Shown piece after piece: positions 7,982 through 18,900 of a stretch of DNA of 33,610 nt. The notes under the pieces were generated by a model that made no database searches, was not told the origin of the DNA, and was given only the letters and a program-made list of their open reading frames with translations. The first letter of the stretch is position 1; each line of letters starts with the position of its first letter. Both the position numbers and the translations under genes were made by a program. The DNA is from an uncultured Clostridia bacterium (lineage in GTDB: Bacteria; Bacillota; Clostridia; TANB77; CAG-508), in the NCBI GenBank assembly GCA_947631915.1, contig CANRNC010000020.1, positions 1 through 33,610 on the forward strand, in the 5' to 3' direction.

Positions 7982-10900
7982 TTATTGAGTAAAATTATAA
8001 GGTATTGTTAATTCATTAGATTTATTCCAGAATAAATCTAATAATGTAATATATAGATTTCCAGATCCGCTCAAGTTTTCTTCTTCATGTATATAGCTCC
8101 TTGCATAAAATTGTCCTGATTTACTCTTTAATTCTGGTACACTTAAATATATAAGATGTCCTGTAATTTTATCTGATTCCTCTCTATTTTGTATTCCTAA
8201 ATAATCCTCCGTGCTATAATTTGGTACTCCGAATCCTTCATCTGAATAATTAATTTTACACTCAAAAACATTTGATGGTTTATTACATTCTGGGCAATTC
8301 TCTTTTCCTTTATATTCAATAGAATTTTCCACTAATGAAATTACTGGTGGTATTAAATCTTCAATGTTAACTTGTTTTGTTTGTACTGTTTTATTTTCTA
8401 GTCTGTCATATGCTGTAAGCGTTATTGTGCAGTTTCTTAGATATACGTTTGAATAAGTAAAATTAAAGTTTATTCCACCTCCATAACTAGATGAACAATC
8501 TACTATTTGTGCTTCTTGTGGAGGAGCTGGATATACCTGTCTACCACCTGCATTTTCTCCCTCATATTTAAATTCGTACCTTAACATACCACATTCGTTA
8601 TCTTTAATTTGAATTGTTCCACATGATTCATCTTCGCCTTCATTAAATACAACCTGTGGTGGCGTATTGTCGATTTTAGTTATAGTAACAGGATCTGCTT
8701 CTACCTCAATATCTCCAAATTTACTTTTTGCTGTGATTCTTGTGTTATTTTGAGTTACTTCAAATGGAGCTGTATAAGAATCTTCTGCACCGCCATTGTC
8801 ACTTCTAGTATATGTTTTTGTTATTCCTTCAAATGTAGGGTATGTTATTGTAACTGTTGCAGATTTAGCCCAGTTGTTAACAGGATTTTTCAATTCGTAG
8901 TTTATTTTTGGAGCAAGATTGTTAAAATATTCTTTTTTAACATCTATCTCTCTTGAACTACTATTTCCGGCTGCATCTTTAACATTAAAGTACCATTTAC
9001 CTGTTTGAGTAACATATTTTTCCTGTGTTATATCTTGTGTTGTACTCTCCAATAAACTTGTCCATCCTTCACTTTGGTTAGCATCTAGTGGATTATCTTT
9101 GCTAAATCCATAAGCAACTATTCCACTGTTTTCGTCCTTTGCTGTTCCTGTAATTTTTATTCCTTTATCACTTGACACTTCATGTTCTGTTGTAGTATTT
9201 GTAATATTAGGATTTACATTATCTATGAAGAATGCTTCTGACCTTTGAATGTTTTTATTTCCGCTTTCATCTTCTGCATATACCCATAAGTAATATTTTC
9301 CGGTCACATTATTCTTAGTCAATTCTGTTCCAGAAGTAAGTGGATCTGAAATACTTGATTCTGATGGTTGATTAGAATCAGTAGACCATAATGATCTTAT
9401 AATTCCGTTTTCATTCATATTCGTTGCATTATCTGTAACTGTTACAGTTGTTGAATGAGATTTTTTCCAAATTTCACTACCATCTGGGTCAAAAGCTATT
9501 TGAGGTCCAACTCTATCTTGCTCATCCCATACAGCATATAATATTTTAGATTCTAAGAAATCATAGGTTTTACCTAAATCATATTTTGATGTACTATCAC
9601 TTGATACATCGCTCCAACCTCTAAAATAGAATCCGTCTTTTGTAGGAACTACAGTTTTTGGTATCTCTATTGTTAATGGTATTTCTTTGTCACAGTTCTT
9701 ATATATATATCCAGTTTGTGGTTCTGGTACTGGAGGAACTCCTGTGTTTTCATTATATGTAATAGTTATTAACTTTTTGAATCCTGCTTTGTATTTAGCA
9801 TCTGGGTCAATTTTGTCAGATTTTTCTTTATCTTCCTTATCTTGATGTACTGGTTCTTGGTTAGGATCTTCATCATCTTTTGTCCATCCATTGAATTCCC
9901 ATCCTTCTCCCCAACTACTTGGAGGAGTTGGATCTGGCAAGTCGAATTCATCTCCCTTAGTTTTTCCATCATAAGCTATTTGTGGATTTTTACCTTCCTG
10001 TTTGTCGCTTTCTCCATCGTTATACTTCATATTAAACTGATAATTATATGACATATAATAGGTTGCATTTTTTAACAAGTGAGCAGTTCCACCTAAAGCA
10101 ACTGAATTTTCATTTACACTTGAATCACTATTTTCCGCTGTTGTATCAGGTGCATTTGCTTCAGAAGATGTTGACCAAAATCTTGGTGTTCCCTGTATTG
10201 GTTCATCTAATGTATTTCCATTACCATCTACATTTATTTGGATATTTTCTGTTGTTCCAAGCTCAATGCTTGCTGGTATCTCTTGTACATAGTTTTTATA
10301 TGCTACTCCTGTTAATTGTTCAAGTCTATTGTTCAAATATACATATCTATTAACAGTTATATTCTTCTTATATGTAGCATAATATTCTACATTTGTTTCT
10401 GGTTTTTGATTTTCTGTATCTACTATTTCACCTTTTGCATCTGTTCCTTTTACCCAGCCTCTTGGAGACCAACCTGATGGTGCTTGTGGCAATTCAGGGA
10501 ATTGATCTTCTACTGATTCTCTTGATGTTTTATTTCCAAGATAATCAACATTTGTACCACTGCTTCCTTCTGTTTTCGTTCCATCTGGTCCTATAAATAT
10601 ATATTTGTTTCCATAGCTATATGATGCATAATATACTGCACTTTCAGAAAACTCTATCTCTGTGGTATTGTTTGAAGGTATTTCTATTGTTGCATCTTTA
10701 TCTGGTGATGTTGACCATCCTCTTGCTTCTGCTGTTTCAGCTTTTGGCAATGGCTCACCATTTTCATCTTCTGTTATTTGTATACTTGCAATTTCTCCAA
10801 GTATAAATTTAACTGTATTTGTTTTTTCATCATTTTTGTAAACTGTTCCTGACAATGTTGGTTCTACTGTTTCATTTTTATAAATATGTCTTTCTACTGT

Positions 10901-13900
10901 TATTTCTTTTTTATAGCTTGCATGATATTGTGTAATGTCAATAGGGTCAGGTCTTTCAGTTTCTACATTTATTGTTGTTCCATTAGGGTCATCTTCATCT
11001 CTTGTCCATCCATTAAATGTCCAACCTGCTGGTGCTATTGGAGTAGGTAAATCTAATTTTGTTTCTTCACCACTTACTTGACCTTGGCTATTTACATTTA
11101 ATTTGATTTGCTTGGTTTCTCTTTTTACTTTGTTTGTTTGATTATCTATTAGATTTACTCCATATTTAACTGTATAATCATAAGACATATAATAGGTTCT
11201 GCTATCTTCACTTTTTGGCATATCAACGCCTTGGCCTAGCTCTACTTCTATTTCGGCATTTGCCTCTTGTTGCCTAGACCATCCCCTTGGTGTTGCTGAA
11301 ACTGTTTGTCCATAAATTTCTACATTTATATTTTCAACCTTTGGTGGCACTATTATTGCAGTGTCTCTCCCTTTTAAAACGATTCCTTTTACTGTTTTTG
11401 TATTTCCAAAGTAATTGAATGTTACACTTACTTCTTTTTCTGTTTGGTTATATATTTCTTCCTCTGTTATTGTAATTGGTGTCTCAGACCTTGTTACATT
11501 TCCTGCTTGGTCTTTTACATAAAAGTAATATGTTCCTGCCTCTGTTACAGTTTGAATTTTATTTATTTCATCTGTTGTTGGATAATAAATTAAATTCCAT
11601 TGGTTTTCATCTACATTCTCTTTGCTAAATTGATATGCGCAAATACCACTTTTTGTATCATGTGCCTTACCTATTAGTGTTATTGCTTCTTTATTAAAAT
11701 CTGTTATAATTGGCGAATCTTTATCAATTTTGTTTACTTCAAATTCTTTGCTTTCAGATATGTTTCCTGCTTGATCTTTTACCCAAGCATAATATGTTCC
11801 CTCATCATATATTGCATCACTTGTCCATGTTTCTTCTGTACAATTTATCCATTCTTGAGGAATTTCATTTTCTTTTGTTATTGCATACCCTGCAATTCCT
11901 TTTTGAGCTTCGTCCTTAGCTTTTATAGTTACAGATTTTTCTTTATTTTTCCAACCATTTTCGGCTATTGCTTCTTCAACTATTGGTATTTCTTGTTTTA
12001 TAACATTTTCTGTTGCTGGTTCATTTTCCATATCAACAGCTTCAACAGTAGATTTGTCTTTTAATTTATTCTTTAATTTATTCTTTTCAGTTACGTCAAG
12101 GAATAATAAAACATCTCTATAATCAACTTTTTCATCTGTTGGTACATTTAATTCATTCTCTTCTCCAGAATCGAATCCTAAATAATCAGTTACAACAGTG
12201 TTATCTTTTGTCTTTTTCCATTTATATTCTTTATTAATTTCATTATCTTCTACAAATTCTAATCCTTCTGGAATGATATTTGTAATATTTTGTGCATATC
12301 CTGTACCAATACCTTCATTATATACTCTTATTGTTATAGTGAAATTATCTGCATATCTAATTTTCTCTTTTAGCTCTTCTTTTTTATATTTAATTTTGAT
12401 TTCTTCTGTGTCTGCATCATCTTCAAAAAATGTTACTGGTATAGTTTCAGTTAATTCTTCATTATTTATTTTACTTATATATGGTTCTACATGAAGAACA
12501 GGCTGATCAGGTTTTAGAATATTTACAGTAATATCCTCTGGATTTGGTTGTATTATTTCATAGTTTTGTGCATCTTCGCCTTCTAATGCTAATGGCTCTA
12601 TTTCGACTGTCCATGTTCCTACATGACTATTTTGTGCTATACCTTTTTTAGGAACTATAACTTTTACATCTTCATCGTCTATAACATTTTGGATTTCTCC
12701 ACTTTTTATTTCTACCAAATCTGTACCATCATATTTTCTGTCTATTCCTTTTACGTAGTCAATTGTTAGTTTTCTTTTACTTATTATTACACTCAAATCT
12801 TCATCTTCTGGTTGAGTTATTTCGTAATTTTCAGCCTCTAAACCAGTTAATACAATTTTTGGTATTGTTACTTTATATTCTCCAATATTTTTACTTTCAA
12901 TAGTACCCACTTCAGGTAAAATAAAACTTACTTTCCCATAATCGCACTCTTCTATTCCTAATAGTTCTCCTCCTTTTAGAAGAACTCTATCTGTTCCGTC
13001 ATATTCTCTATTTTCAGCTGTTATACCTACTACTTTTATATCATTATTCTCTATTCCTTTTTTGAATATCTCAACTGTTGATGAACCTGTTTTAGGTTGA
13101 CTTAAAGTATAATTTTTAGCCTTTTCTCCTTGTAAGCTAATTTCTGGAACCATAACATAATATGTTCCAACATTTTTATTTTTTATTGTACCATTTTCAG
13201 GTAATGTAAAGCTTACTTCATTTAAATCTTGCTCTTCAACGCCAACTAAACTTCCGCCTTGAAGTGCTACTACGTTTGTTCCATTATACTCTCTATTTAC
13301 TCCATTTATATCTTCTATTGTTATTCGTTTTGGAGAAATTGAAATTTTTCCTGTTTTTCCTGTTTTATATTCTTCTCCTTCAAATGAAACTTTAAGCTCA
13401 TAATCATAGCTTCCAACTTCAACAGGTGCTTGCTTACCATCATTATAATACTCTACAATTGTTGCTTTTGATGGATTTTCATATTTTATATGTTGCTCTG
13501 TTGCATTGTATATTACATTATTACTTTCTTCTCTAACTTCTAATCCTTCATATGCTTCACATATAGGGCATTTGCCTTTATCAGTTGAATAATCTGGATG
13601 GTCAAGATTTGCATCACAATGTTTATAGATATTTTCTACTAAAATATCTTTTATATAGATATTCCCAGCGACGTCTTCAACCTCAAGCCTATATAAACCA
13701 TTTGTTGTAACCTGAGCAGTTACATCTTCTTGCCCTTGGAAAGTTTGTCCATTAAAACGAACTTCTTTTAGTCCTGATAAATTATCTTGTGAGTGAATTG
13801 AAAATTCAATTGGATCAGTAGTAGATGTTTCAAAATTTCCACTAATATTTACTTCTGGCTTTGAATTATCAATTTTATATGGTCCAAAAACTTCCTCTTT

Positions 13901-15598
13901 TGAATTTCCTTCGTTATCAGTTGCTTTTACATGTAAATATGTTTGTCCCTCAGTTGTAAGAGTTACTGTACTTTCCTCACTTTGTGCTGCATTTTCCCAA
14001 TTTTTTTGTTCTGAATCTCTTGACTCTGTTATTGCATATGTATATTCCTTAAATCCACTACCACCTTGGTCTGTAAATTTAAGATTTACAGTTTCTTTTG
14101 GTTTCCACTCACAGGTATCTGGATTTACTGTAATTGTAGGTGCAATTTCATCTATTATTTGTTTTGTTACTACTGCGCTTTCATTTCCTGCTTTATCAAC
14201 TGCTTTAATATGTATATATTTTTTTGCATTTGAATTATATTCAAGTTGTATATTTACTTTTGAGCTTCCTTCTTGAGTTGGAGTTGCTCCCCCATTTTTT
14301 ATATTAAAGTCATTATCAGCTTTATCATCTATTATGTAATAAAATTTATCAAATCCACTTGTTACTTTTACTGTTGGTTCATTTGATGTTGCTTTAATTT
14401 CATCATAATTTAATTTGTCATAGGCTTCTACTTTATATGTATAGTCTGTTCCTTGTTCTTCTGATGAAAAATCTATAGTTACATTACCTGCTTCTTCTTT
14501 TACATTTATTGTTGGAGTTGTAGGTGCTGCATAGTCCATTGCTGAACGGTCTATTGTGCTTGTGTTTGATGATATTTGATATGAACTAAATATTAAGTTC
14601 GCAATTATTTTCTCTTCGTCAGGAGTTGCTGTTCCTCCACTATGTCCTGTTTGTATCATTGATACATTGTTTTCTGTTATTAAATAAAAATTATAACCCT
14701 CGTCACCATAAGCAGTAAATCTAAGCCATATATTATCCTCATAACCTTCATTTACTACTTGTCCCCATGTATGTGTATTTGGTATTTGTAATGTTGTTCC
14801 AATTTCTCCAATTGGCCAAGGATATGTTGTGAATAATCCGTTTTTTACAATTTTTACTTCACTTCCACCATAATATAGCTGACCATTTTGAGTTGATCCA
14901 AATTTTAAAGATTTAAAATGCTCGTTTGCAAGCTTATCAAAATATCCCTGTCCTTGCTTTACAGGGCCTGATGAAGTTTCTTTTGTATCATTTACAAAAT
15001 ATGAATTATTTAAAATTGTATCATGCCCAAATATACATCCATATCCATCATCTATATACTGATCAACAACATTATATGACAATTGGCTTAAATCACGGCA
15101 CCCATTTCTATCAGCTGTTCCAAAAAATATAACATCATAATTCCATTGTCCGCTACCATCTTTTTTTAAATATGCAGATGGATTGGTATTAAAATCGGTT
15201 ATACTAACATCGCTAACTTTTATAATTCCTTTTCCATAAACTTCTCCATTGTCATTATCTGTTTCCATCCATTTTTTCAACTGCCCTGCACCTGTATCAG
15301 GATATATTTGTAACACCTTTACTTCTTTTACTTGCTCATAATCCATCAAAGATATACTTGACCACTCTTCAGCATTATCTCTTTTTTGATATCCTTTGAA
15401 GATTACATTTTCTCCTGAATACGAACTCCAATCAAGATTAACAGCACCATGATTGTTATTTTCTGTTGGATTAGCTGTTGCGGTTAAATTAAATGTTGCT
15501 TGTGCAAAACTATATTTTTTAACGCAGAAAATCAAGCCAATGCAAATGCATAAGCTAATTAGTGTAAATAAAATTCTTGTGATTCTAGATTGCTTCAT
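7982..15598 (-). CDS. Giant exported modular protein B with DUF5057-like head
   Basis: 2538 residues. SD aggaagg precedes ATG 15598. There is a signal peptide (about 1-34, likely cleavage near SFA-QA). Residues about 85-345 form a head resembling DUF5057 (phrases KVLQIYP, YDVIFFGTADRNG, and TGH followed by EEKIIANLIF), a domain known from very large Firmicute surface proteins. Then: Ig-like modules with AGN motifs (about 355-650); knuckle C661-x5-H667-x9-C677-PI-C680; MBG-like segment; three YDG-type repeats (about 757-1030); DUF11-like domain (about 1060-1190); two AGN Ig modules; InlB-like repeats with RGWST and NGWT phrases (about 1385-2025); more Ig modules; and a C-terminal domain with C2435-PE-C2438. 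No LPXTG, SLH or choline-binding repeats were seen. It is first in an operon with the 306-aa protein and protein A. The DUF5057 name is from memory of the family; adhesion or fibre function is inferred. Confidence 0.9.
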   Translation of the reverse strand: MKQSRITRILFTLISLCICIGLIFCVKKYSFAQATFNLTATANPTENNNHGAVNLDWSSYSGENVIFKGYQKRDNAEEWSSISLMDYEQVKEVKVLQIYPDTGAGQLKKWMETDNDNGEVYGKGIIKVSDVSITDFNTNPSAYLKKDGSGQWNYDVIFFGTADRNGCRDLSQLSYNVVDQYIDDGYGCIFGHDTILNNSYFVNDTKETSSGPVKQGQGYFDKLANEHFKSLKFGSTQNGQLYYGGSEVKIVKNGLFTTYPWPIGEIGTTLQIPNTHTWGQVVNEGYEDNIWLRFTAYGDEGYNFYLITENNVSMIQTGHSGGTATPDEEKIIANLIFSSYQISSNTSTIDRSAMDYAAPTTPTINVKEEAGNVTIDFSSEEQGTDYTYKVEAYDKLNYDEIKATSNEPTVKVTSGFDKFYYIIDDKADNDFNIKNGGATPTQEGSSKVNIQLEYNSNAKKYIHIKAVDKAGNESAVVTKQIIDEIAPTITVNPDTCEWKPKETVNLKFTDQGGSGFKEYTYAITESRDSEQKNWENAAQSEESTVTLTTEGQTYLHVKATDNEGNSKEEVFGPYKIDNSKPEVNISGNFETSTTDPIEFSIHSQDNLSGLKEVRFNGQTFQGQEDVTAQVTTNGLYRLEVEDVAGNIYIKDILVENIYKHCDANLDHPDYSTDKGKCPICEAYEGLEVREESNNVIYNATEQHIKYENPSKATIVEYYNDGKQAPVEVGSYDYELKVSFEGEEYKTGKTGKISISPKRITIEDINGVNREYNGTNVVALQGGSLVGVEEQDLNEVSFTLPENGTIKNKNVGTYYVMVPEISLQGEKAKNYTLSQPKTGSSTVEIFKKGIENNDIKVVGITAENREYDGTDRVLLKGGELLGIEECDYGKVSFILPEVGTIESKNIGEYKVTIPKIVLTGLEAENYEITQPEDEDLSVIISKRKLTIDYVKGIDRKYDGTDLVEIKSGEIQNVIDDEDVKVIVPKKGIAQNSHVGTWTVEIEPLALEGEDAQNYEIIQPNPEDITVNILKPDQPVLHVEPYISKINNEELTETIPVTFFEDDADTEEIKIKYKKEELKEKIRYADNFTITIRVYNEGIGTGYAQNITNIIPEGLEFVEDNEINKEYKWKKTKDNTVVTDYLGFDSGEENELNVPTDEKVDYRDVLLFLDVTEKNKLKNKLKDKSTVEAVDMENEPATENVIKQEIPIVEEAIAENGWKNKEKSVTIKAKDEAQKGIAGYAITKENEIPQEWINCTEETWTSDAIYDEGTYYAWVKDQAGNISESKEFEVNKIDKDSPIITDFNKEAITLIGKAHDTKSGICAYQFSKENVDENQWNLIYYPTTDEINKIQTVTEAGTYYFYVKDQAGNVTRSETPITITEEEIYNQTEKEVSVTFNYFGNTKTVKGIVLKGRDTAIIVPPKVENINVEIYGQTVSATPRGWSRQQEANAEIEVELGQGVDMPKSEDSRTYYMSYDYTVKYGVNLIDNQTNKVKRETKQIKLNVNSQGQVSGEETKLDLPTPIAPAGWTFNGWTRDEDDPNGTTINVETERPDPIDITQYHASYKKEITVERHIYKNETVEPTLSGTVYKNDEKTNTVKFILGEIASIQITEDENGEPLPKAETAEARGWSTSPDKDATIEIPSNNTTEIEFSESAVYYASYSYGNKYIFIGPDGTKTEGSSGTNVDYLGNKTSRESVEDQFPELPQAPSGWSPRGWVKGTDAKGEIVDTENQKPETNVEYYATYKKNITVNRYVYLNNRLEQLTGVAYKNYVQEIPASIELGTTENIQINVDGNGNTLDEPIQGTPRFWSTSSEANAPDTTAENSDSSVNENSVALGGTAHLLKNATYYMSYNYQFNMKYNDGESDKQEGKNPQIAYDGKTKGDEFDLPDPTPPSSWGEGWEFNGWTKDDEDPNQEPVHQDKEDKEKSDKIDPDAKYKAGFKKLITITYNENTGVPPVPEPQTGYIYKNCDKEIPLTIEIPKTVVPTKDGFYFRGWSDVSSDSTSKYDLGKTYDFLESKILYAVWDEQDRVGPQIAFDPDGSEIWKKSHSTTVTVTDNATNMNENGIIRSLWSTDSNQPSESSISDPLTSGTELTKNNVTGKYYLWVYAEDESGNKNIQRSEAFFIDNVNPNITNTTTEHEVSSDKGIKITGTAKDENSGIVAYGFSKDNPLDANQSEGWTSLLESTTQDITQEKYVTQTGKWYFNVKDAAGNSSSREIDVKKEYFNNLAPKINYELKNPVNNWAKSATVTITYPTFEGITKTYTRSDNGGAEDSYTAPFEVTQNNTRITAKSKFGDIEVEADPVTITKIDNTPPQVVFNEGEDESCGTIQIKDNECGMLRYEFKYEGENAGGRQVYPAPPQEAQIVDCSSSYGGGINFNFTYSNVYLRNCTITLTAYDRLENKTVQTKQVNIEDLIPPVISLVENSIEYKGKENCPECNKPSNVFECKINYSDEGFGVPNYSTEDYLGIQNREESDKITGHLIYLSVPELKSKSGQFYARSYIHEEENLSGSGNLYITLLDLFWNKSNELTIPYNFTQ
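12511..13330 (-). repeat. Three YDG-type repeats of protein B
   Basis: Three units of about 90 residues with the frame NREY(N/D)GT...GG.L.G.EE...VGTI..K..G.Y.V.IPEI.L.G..A.NY...QP. The last is a divergent form beginning TIDYVKGIDRKYDGT and ending NILKPDQP. The same divergent unit closes the YDG block in proteins A and C. Confidence 0.85.
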
Positions 15599-15633
15599 AA
15601 GATTCCTTCCTACATATTTATTTTCTTATATTA

Positions 15634-15662
15634 ATATTATAAATTTTTATATATAAAGTCAA
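15634..15662 (-). promoter_or_regulatory. SigA-like promoter of gene B operon
   Basis: On the minus strand TTGACT (15662-15657) is followed after 17 nt by TAATAT (15639-15634); an overlapping TATAAT has 15-nt spacing. The layout and the TTGACTTTA start match the promoter in front of gene C. Confidence 0.7.
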
Positions 15663-15690
15663 CACTAATATTTTGTAGTTTTTCTTATGG

Positions 15691-15820
15691 CGCTCTACAC
15701 TTTTACGGCTTTTGTTCCTAGACATTTCCCCTGTTTTTTTTACATTTATTTAACATTTCATTATCAAATGTTAAATTTTTTAATAAAATAACTGCAAACT
15801 TCGATTTCCGTAAAGTTTAA
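15691..15820. promoter_or_regulatory. Conserved bipartite upstream element, copy 1 (gene B)
   Basis: About 130 bp shared with the region upstream of gene C (25815-25943). Plus-strand blocks in common include acttttacggcttttgtt, ttttttttacattt, ttatcaa, ttttttaataaaat and gatttccgtaa. The ends carry inverted half-sites TTACGG (15703-15708) and CCGTAA (15808-15813), centres about 105 bp apart. A perfect 9-bp inverted repeat (ttaacattt/aaatgttaa) sits in the middle of this copy only. The element ends 28 bp upstream of the -35 box, so a transcript from that promoter would not contain it; a DNA operator is favoured over a riboswitch. Confidence 0.6.
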
Positions 15821-15874
15821 CTTACATAAGAACTTAATTAGAACTTTTAAGTGGGTTTATCATTTTGGATAACA

Positions 15875-15914
15875 AAAAGAGAAGATTTTACACTTTTAGT
15901 GTATCTTCTCTTTT
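15875..15914 (-). terminator. Rho-independent terminator of gene C
   Basis: A 12-bp perfect stem (aaaagagaagat / atcttctctttt) with a further short stem inside, followed on the minus strand by a T-rich run. It starts 14 nt after the gene C stop and separates C from the gene B operon. Confidence 0.85.
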
Positions 15915-15928
15915 CGTTATTGTTCATT

Positions 15929-18900
15929 CTAGCTTCCGAAATTATATTCAAACTGTATTGGGTTACTTTGGTTTCCATACATATCTAGAACTGTTAAATT
16001 ATTAATATGTCCTGAATAATCTGCACTTGTCGCTCCATGTATGTACATTTCAGCTACAAATTGTCCTGTTTTTGCTCCTTTTTCTGGCATTGTTATATAT
16101 TTAAAATGTCCATTTATTTCATCTTCTGTATTTTCCTTTATAATTGATATATATGGTGTTCCACTATAATCATAAAGTCCTGTTCCTTCTTCGGATACTA
16201 GATTAAATGTTAATCTAATTTTGCCAGAGGCTGGATGTTCATCACAGTAAGGACAGTTTGCTGTTCCTTCTGGCACTGCACTTACAAATTCTATTACTGG
16301 TGGCGAACTATCAACTGCATTCCAATCTTCATCAGCTGTCTCACTAGTATTTCCAAGTTTATCAATGGCATAAAACTTAATAGGTCCTTTTCCCCATAAT
16401 CCATTTACTCCTTGATAAGCATATCCTTGCATTATAATTCCAGAGTTAAACCAGCCTGTTTTATATGTATATGTGGCAACTAGAGTTTTTCCTTCATATT
16501 CTATTTTTATTTTATCAACTCCAGATTTAGAATCTTTTGCTCTAAAGGTAACAGATGCGTTTTCGGTATTTCCATCTATTATTAATTCTTCTGGTCCTTC
16601 TCTATCAATATTAGTTATTGTTACTGGGTCTGCTTCAATTTCTATGTCTCCGAGTTTACTTTTAGCTGTAATTGTTGTATTGTTATCTATTATTGTAAAT
16701 TGTTCAGTGTATCTTTCTTCTCCGCCTCCCTTAGTATAGATTTTTTCCAAACCATTAACTTCTGGATAGGTTATTGTTACTGTAACTTCTCTAGTCCATT
16801 CTGTTTCTGGTGTAACTTTAATTGTAGGTTTTAGCACTTCAAAGTTATTGTCTGTAACTTCTAATTGGGTTTTGCTGAAGTTTCCTACTGCATCTTTTAC
16901 GTAGAAGTACCATGTTCCCTTGGTAGATATTGTAGTTCTTTCTGTTACGCTGCCTGCTGTCACTTGTTCTATTGTTTGCCATCCTTCTGCTGTATCTGCT
17001 GTTATATCTGCACTTTGGCTAAACTGATATTGTTTTACGCCACTTTGTTTATCTTGGGCAATACCAAATAAATCTATTCCATTTTTATCGCTACTTATTC
17101 CTCCTGTATATAACCTCATATTATCTGGATTAATATCGTCTATATTTGTTATAGTTGCAGGTGTTGCCTCTACTTCAATATCTCCAAGTTTACTTTTTGC
17201 GGTAATTGTTGTGTTGTTCTGTCTTACTTTAAATGACTCGTTATATGTTTCTTCTGTATCCCCTTGATCACTTCTAGTATATTTTTTCTCTAATCCTTCA
17301 ACATCTGGATAAGTTATTGTTACATTAACTTCCCTTGTCCAACCCGAACCTGGAGTAAGTTGTATAATAGGTTTAAGTGAATTAAAGTTGCTATCTGTTA
17401 CTTCTATTGCTTTTTTGCTATAGTTTCCTACTGCATCTTTTACATATAAATACCACGTTCCTTTGGTAGATATTGTAGTTTTTAATGTTTTACTTTCTGT
17501 TGTTGCTTGATCTAAGGTTTGCCAGCCAGTTTCTGTTTCAGCTGTTAATGTTGAATCTTGGCTAAATTGATATGCAATAATTCCACTTCGTGTATCTCGA
17601 GCTACACCGATTAGCTCTATACCTTTTTTGTCGTCACTTATACTTCCTGTTGATATGTTTGCAATATCTGGATCTTCGTCGTCTATGTTTGTAATTGTTG
17701 CAGGGTCTGCTTCTATTTCAATCTCTCCAAGTTTGCTTTTTGCGGTAATTATTGTGTTGTTTACTCTTACTTTGAATGGATCAGCATATGTTTTTTCGCT
17801 TTCGTCTTGATCACTTCTAGTATATTTTTTCTCCAAGCCTTCAACATTCGGATAGGTTATTGTAACTTCAACTTCTCTTGTCCAACCTTGTGATGGAGTA
17901 TATGTAATTGTAGGTTTTAATATATCATAATTGCCATCAGATATTTCTATTTGTGATCTATTGTAGTTTCCAGCTGCATCTTTTACATAGAAATACCATA
18001 TTCCTGATGTTGAAATTGTTGCTTTTTGGGTTGTGATGTCTGTTGTAGCCTCTCCTATTTCATTCCATCCATCTGGGGTTGTGTCTGTAATATCTGCACT
18101 TTTACTAAATTGATATGCCACAATTCCACTATTTGTATCTTGTGCTTTACCAATTAACTCTATACCACCTTCACTGCTAACTCCACCAACTGTTAAGCTT
18201 AACATTTCTGGTTTTTTATTATCTAAACAGAACGCCCTAGAGCTTTTAGTTACTACATTACCACTTGTATCTGTTGCCATTACCCAAGCATAGTATTTCC
18301 CTGTTTCTCCATCTTTTGTTATTTGGTCGTTAGAATTTATTACTTGAGTAAATTTGCTTTCATCTGGCTGGTAAGAGCTACTTGTCCATGTATATTTTAT
18401 TCCACCCTCAGGTATTTCTGTATCATCTATTACAGTAACTGTTGTTGCCTGTGATTTTGCCCACACATTGTTTCCATCTGGGTCAAAACTTATATTAGGT
18501 GCAGATTCATCTTGTAACTGCCAAATTGCATATAGTGTTGTTGTATCTGCAAATTCATATGTCTTTCCTACCTTGTAATTAGCTGTACTTACTCCTCTGT
18601 TCTCATCAAAACCTAATAAACTACATTTGTCTTTTGTTGGTAAATTACTTGTTGGAATTTGTATTGAAACTGTTGATTCTTTTTTCGCTGTTTTATATTT
18701 ATATTTGGTTTGTGAGTCTGGCACAGGGTTATTTCCACCATTAGCATCAAATGATATTGTTACTTCCTTTTTAAATCCAGCGTTATATTCTGTTTCTGGT
18801 TCAAATGTTATTGGTCTTTCAGGACTATCAACATTTATATCTCCGTCTCCTATAATCCAACCATTTGTCTCCCATCCTAAGCCCCATTCTGTTGGTACTT

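Noticed and set aside
10190-10230. Possible mobile element or recombination site within the repetitive giant genes
   Set aside because: No transposase, terminal inverted repeats or target duplications were seen; the repetition is explained by protein modules.
15691-15820. Known riboswitch class (c-di-GMP and others considered)
   Set aside because: I could not match any known aptamer core, the inner hairpin is not kept in the second copy, and the SigA-like promoter lies downstream, so the element would not be in the transcript.
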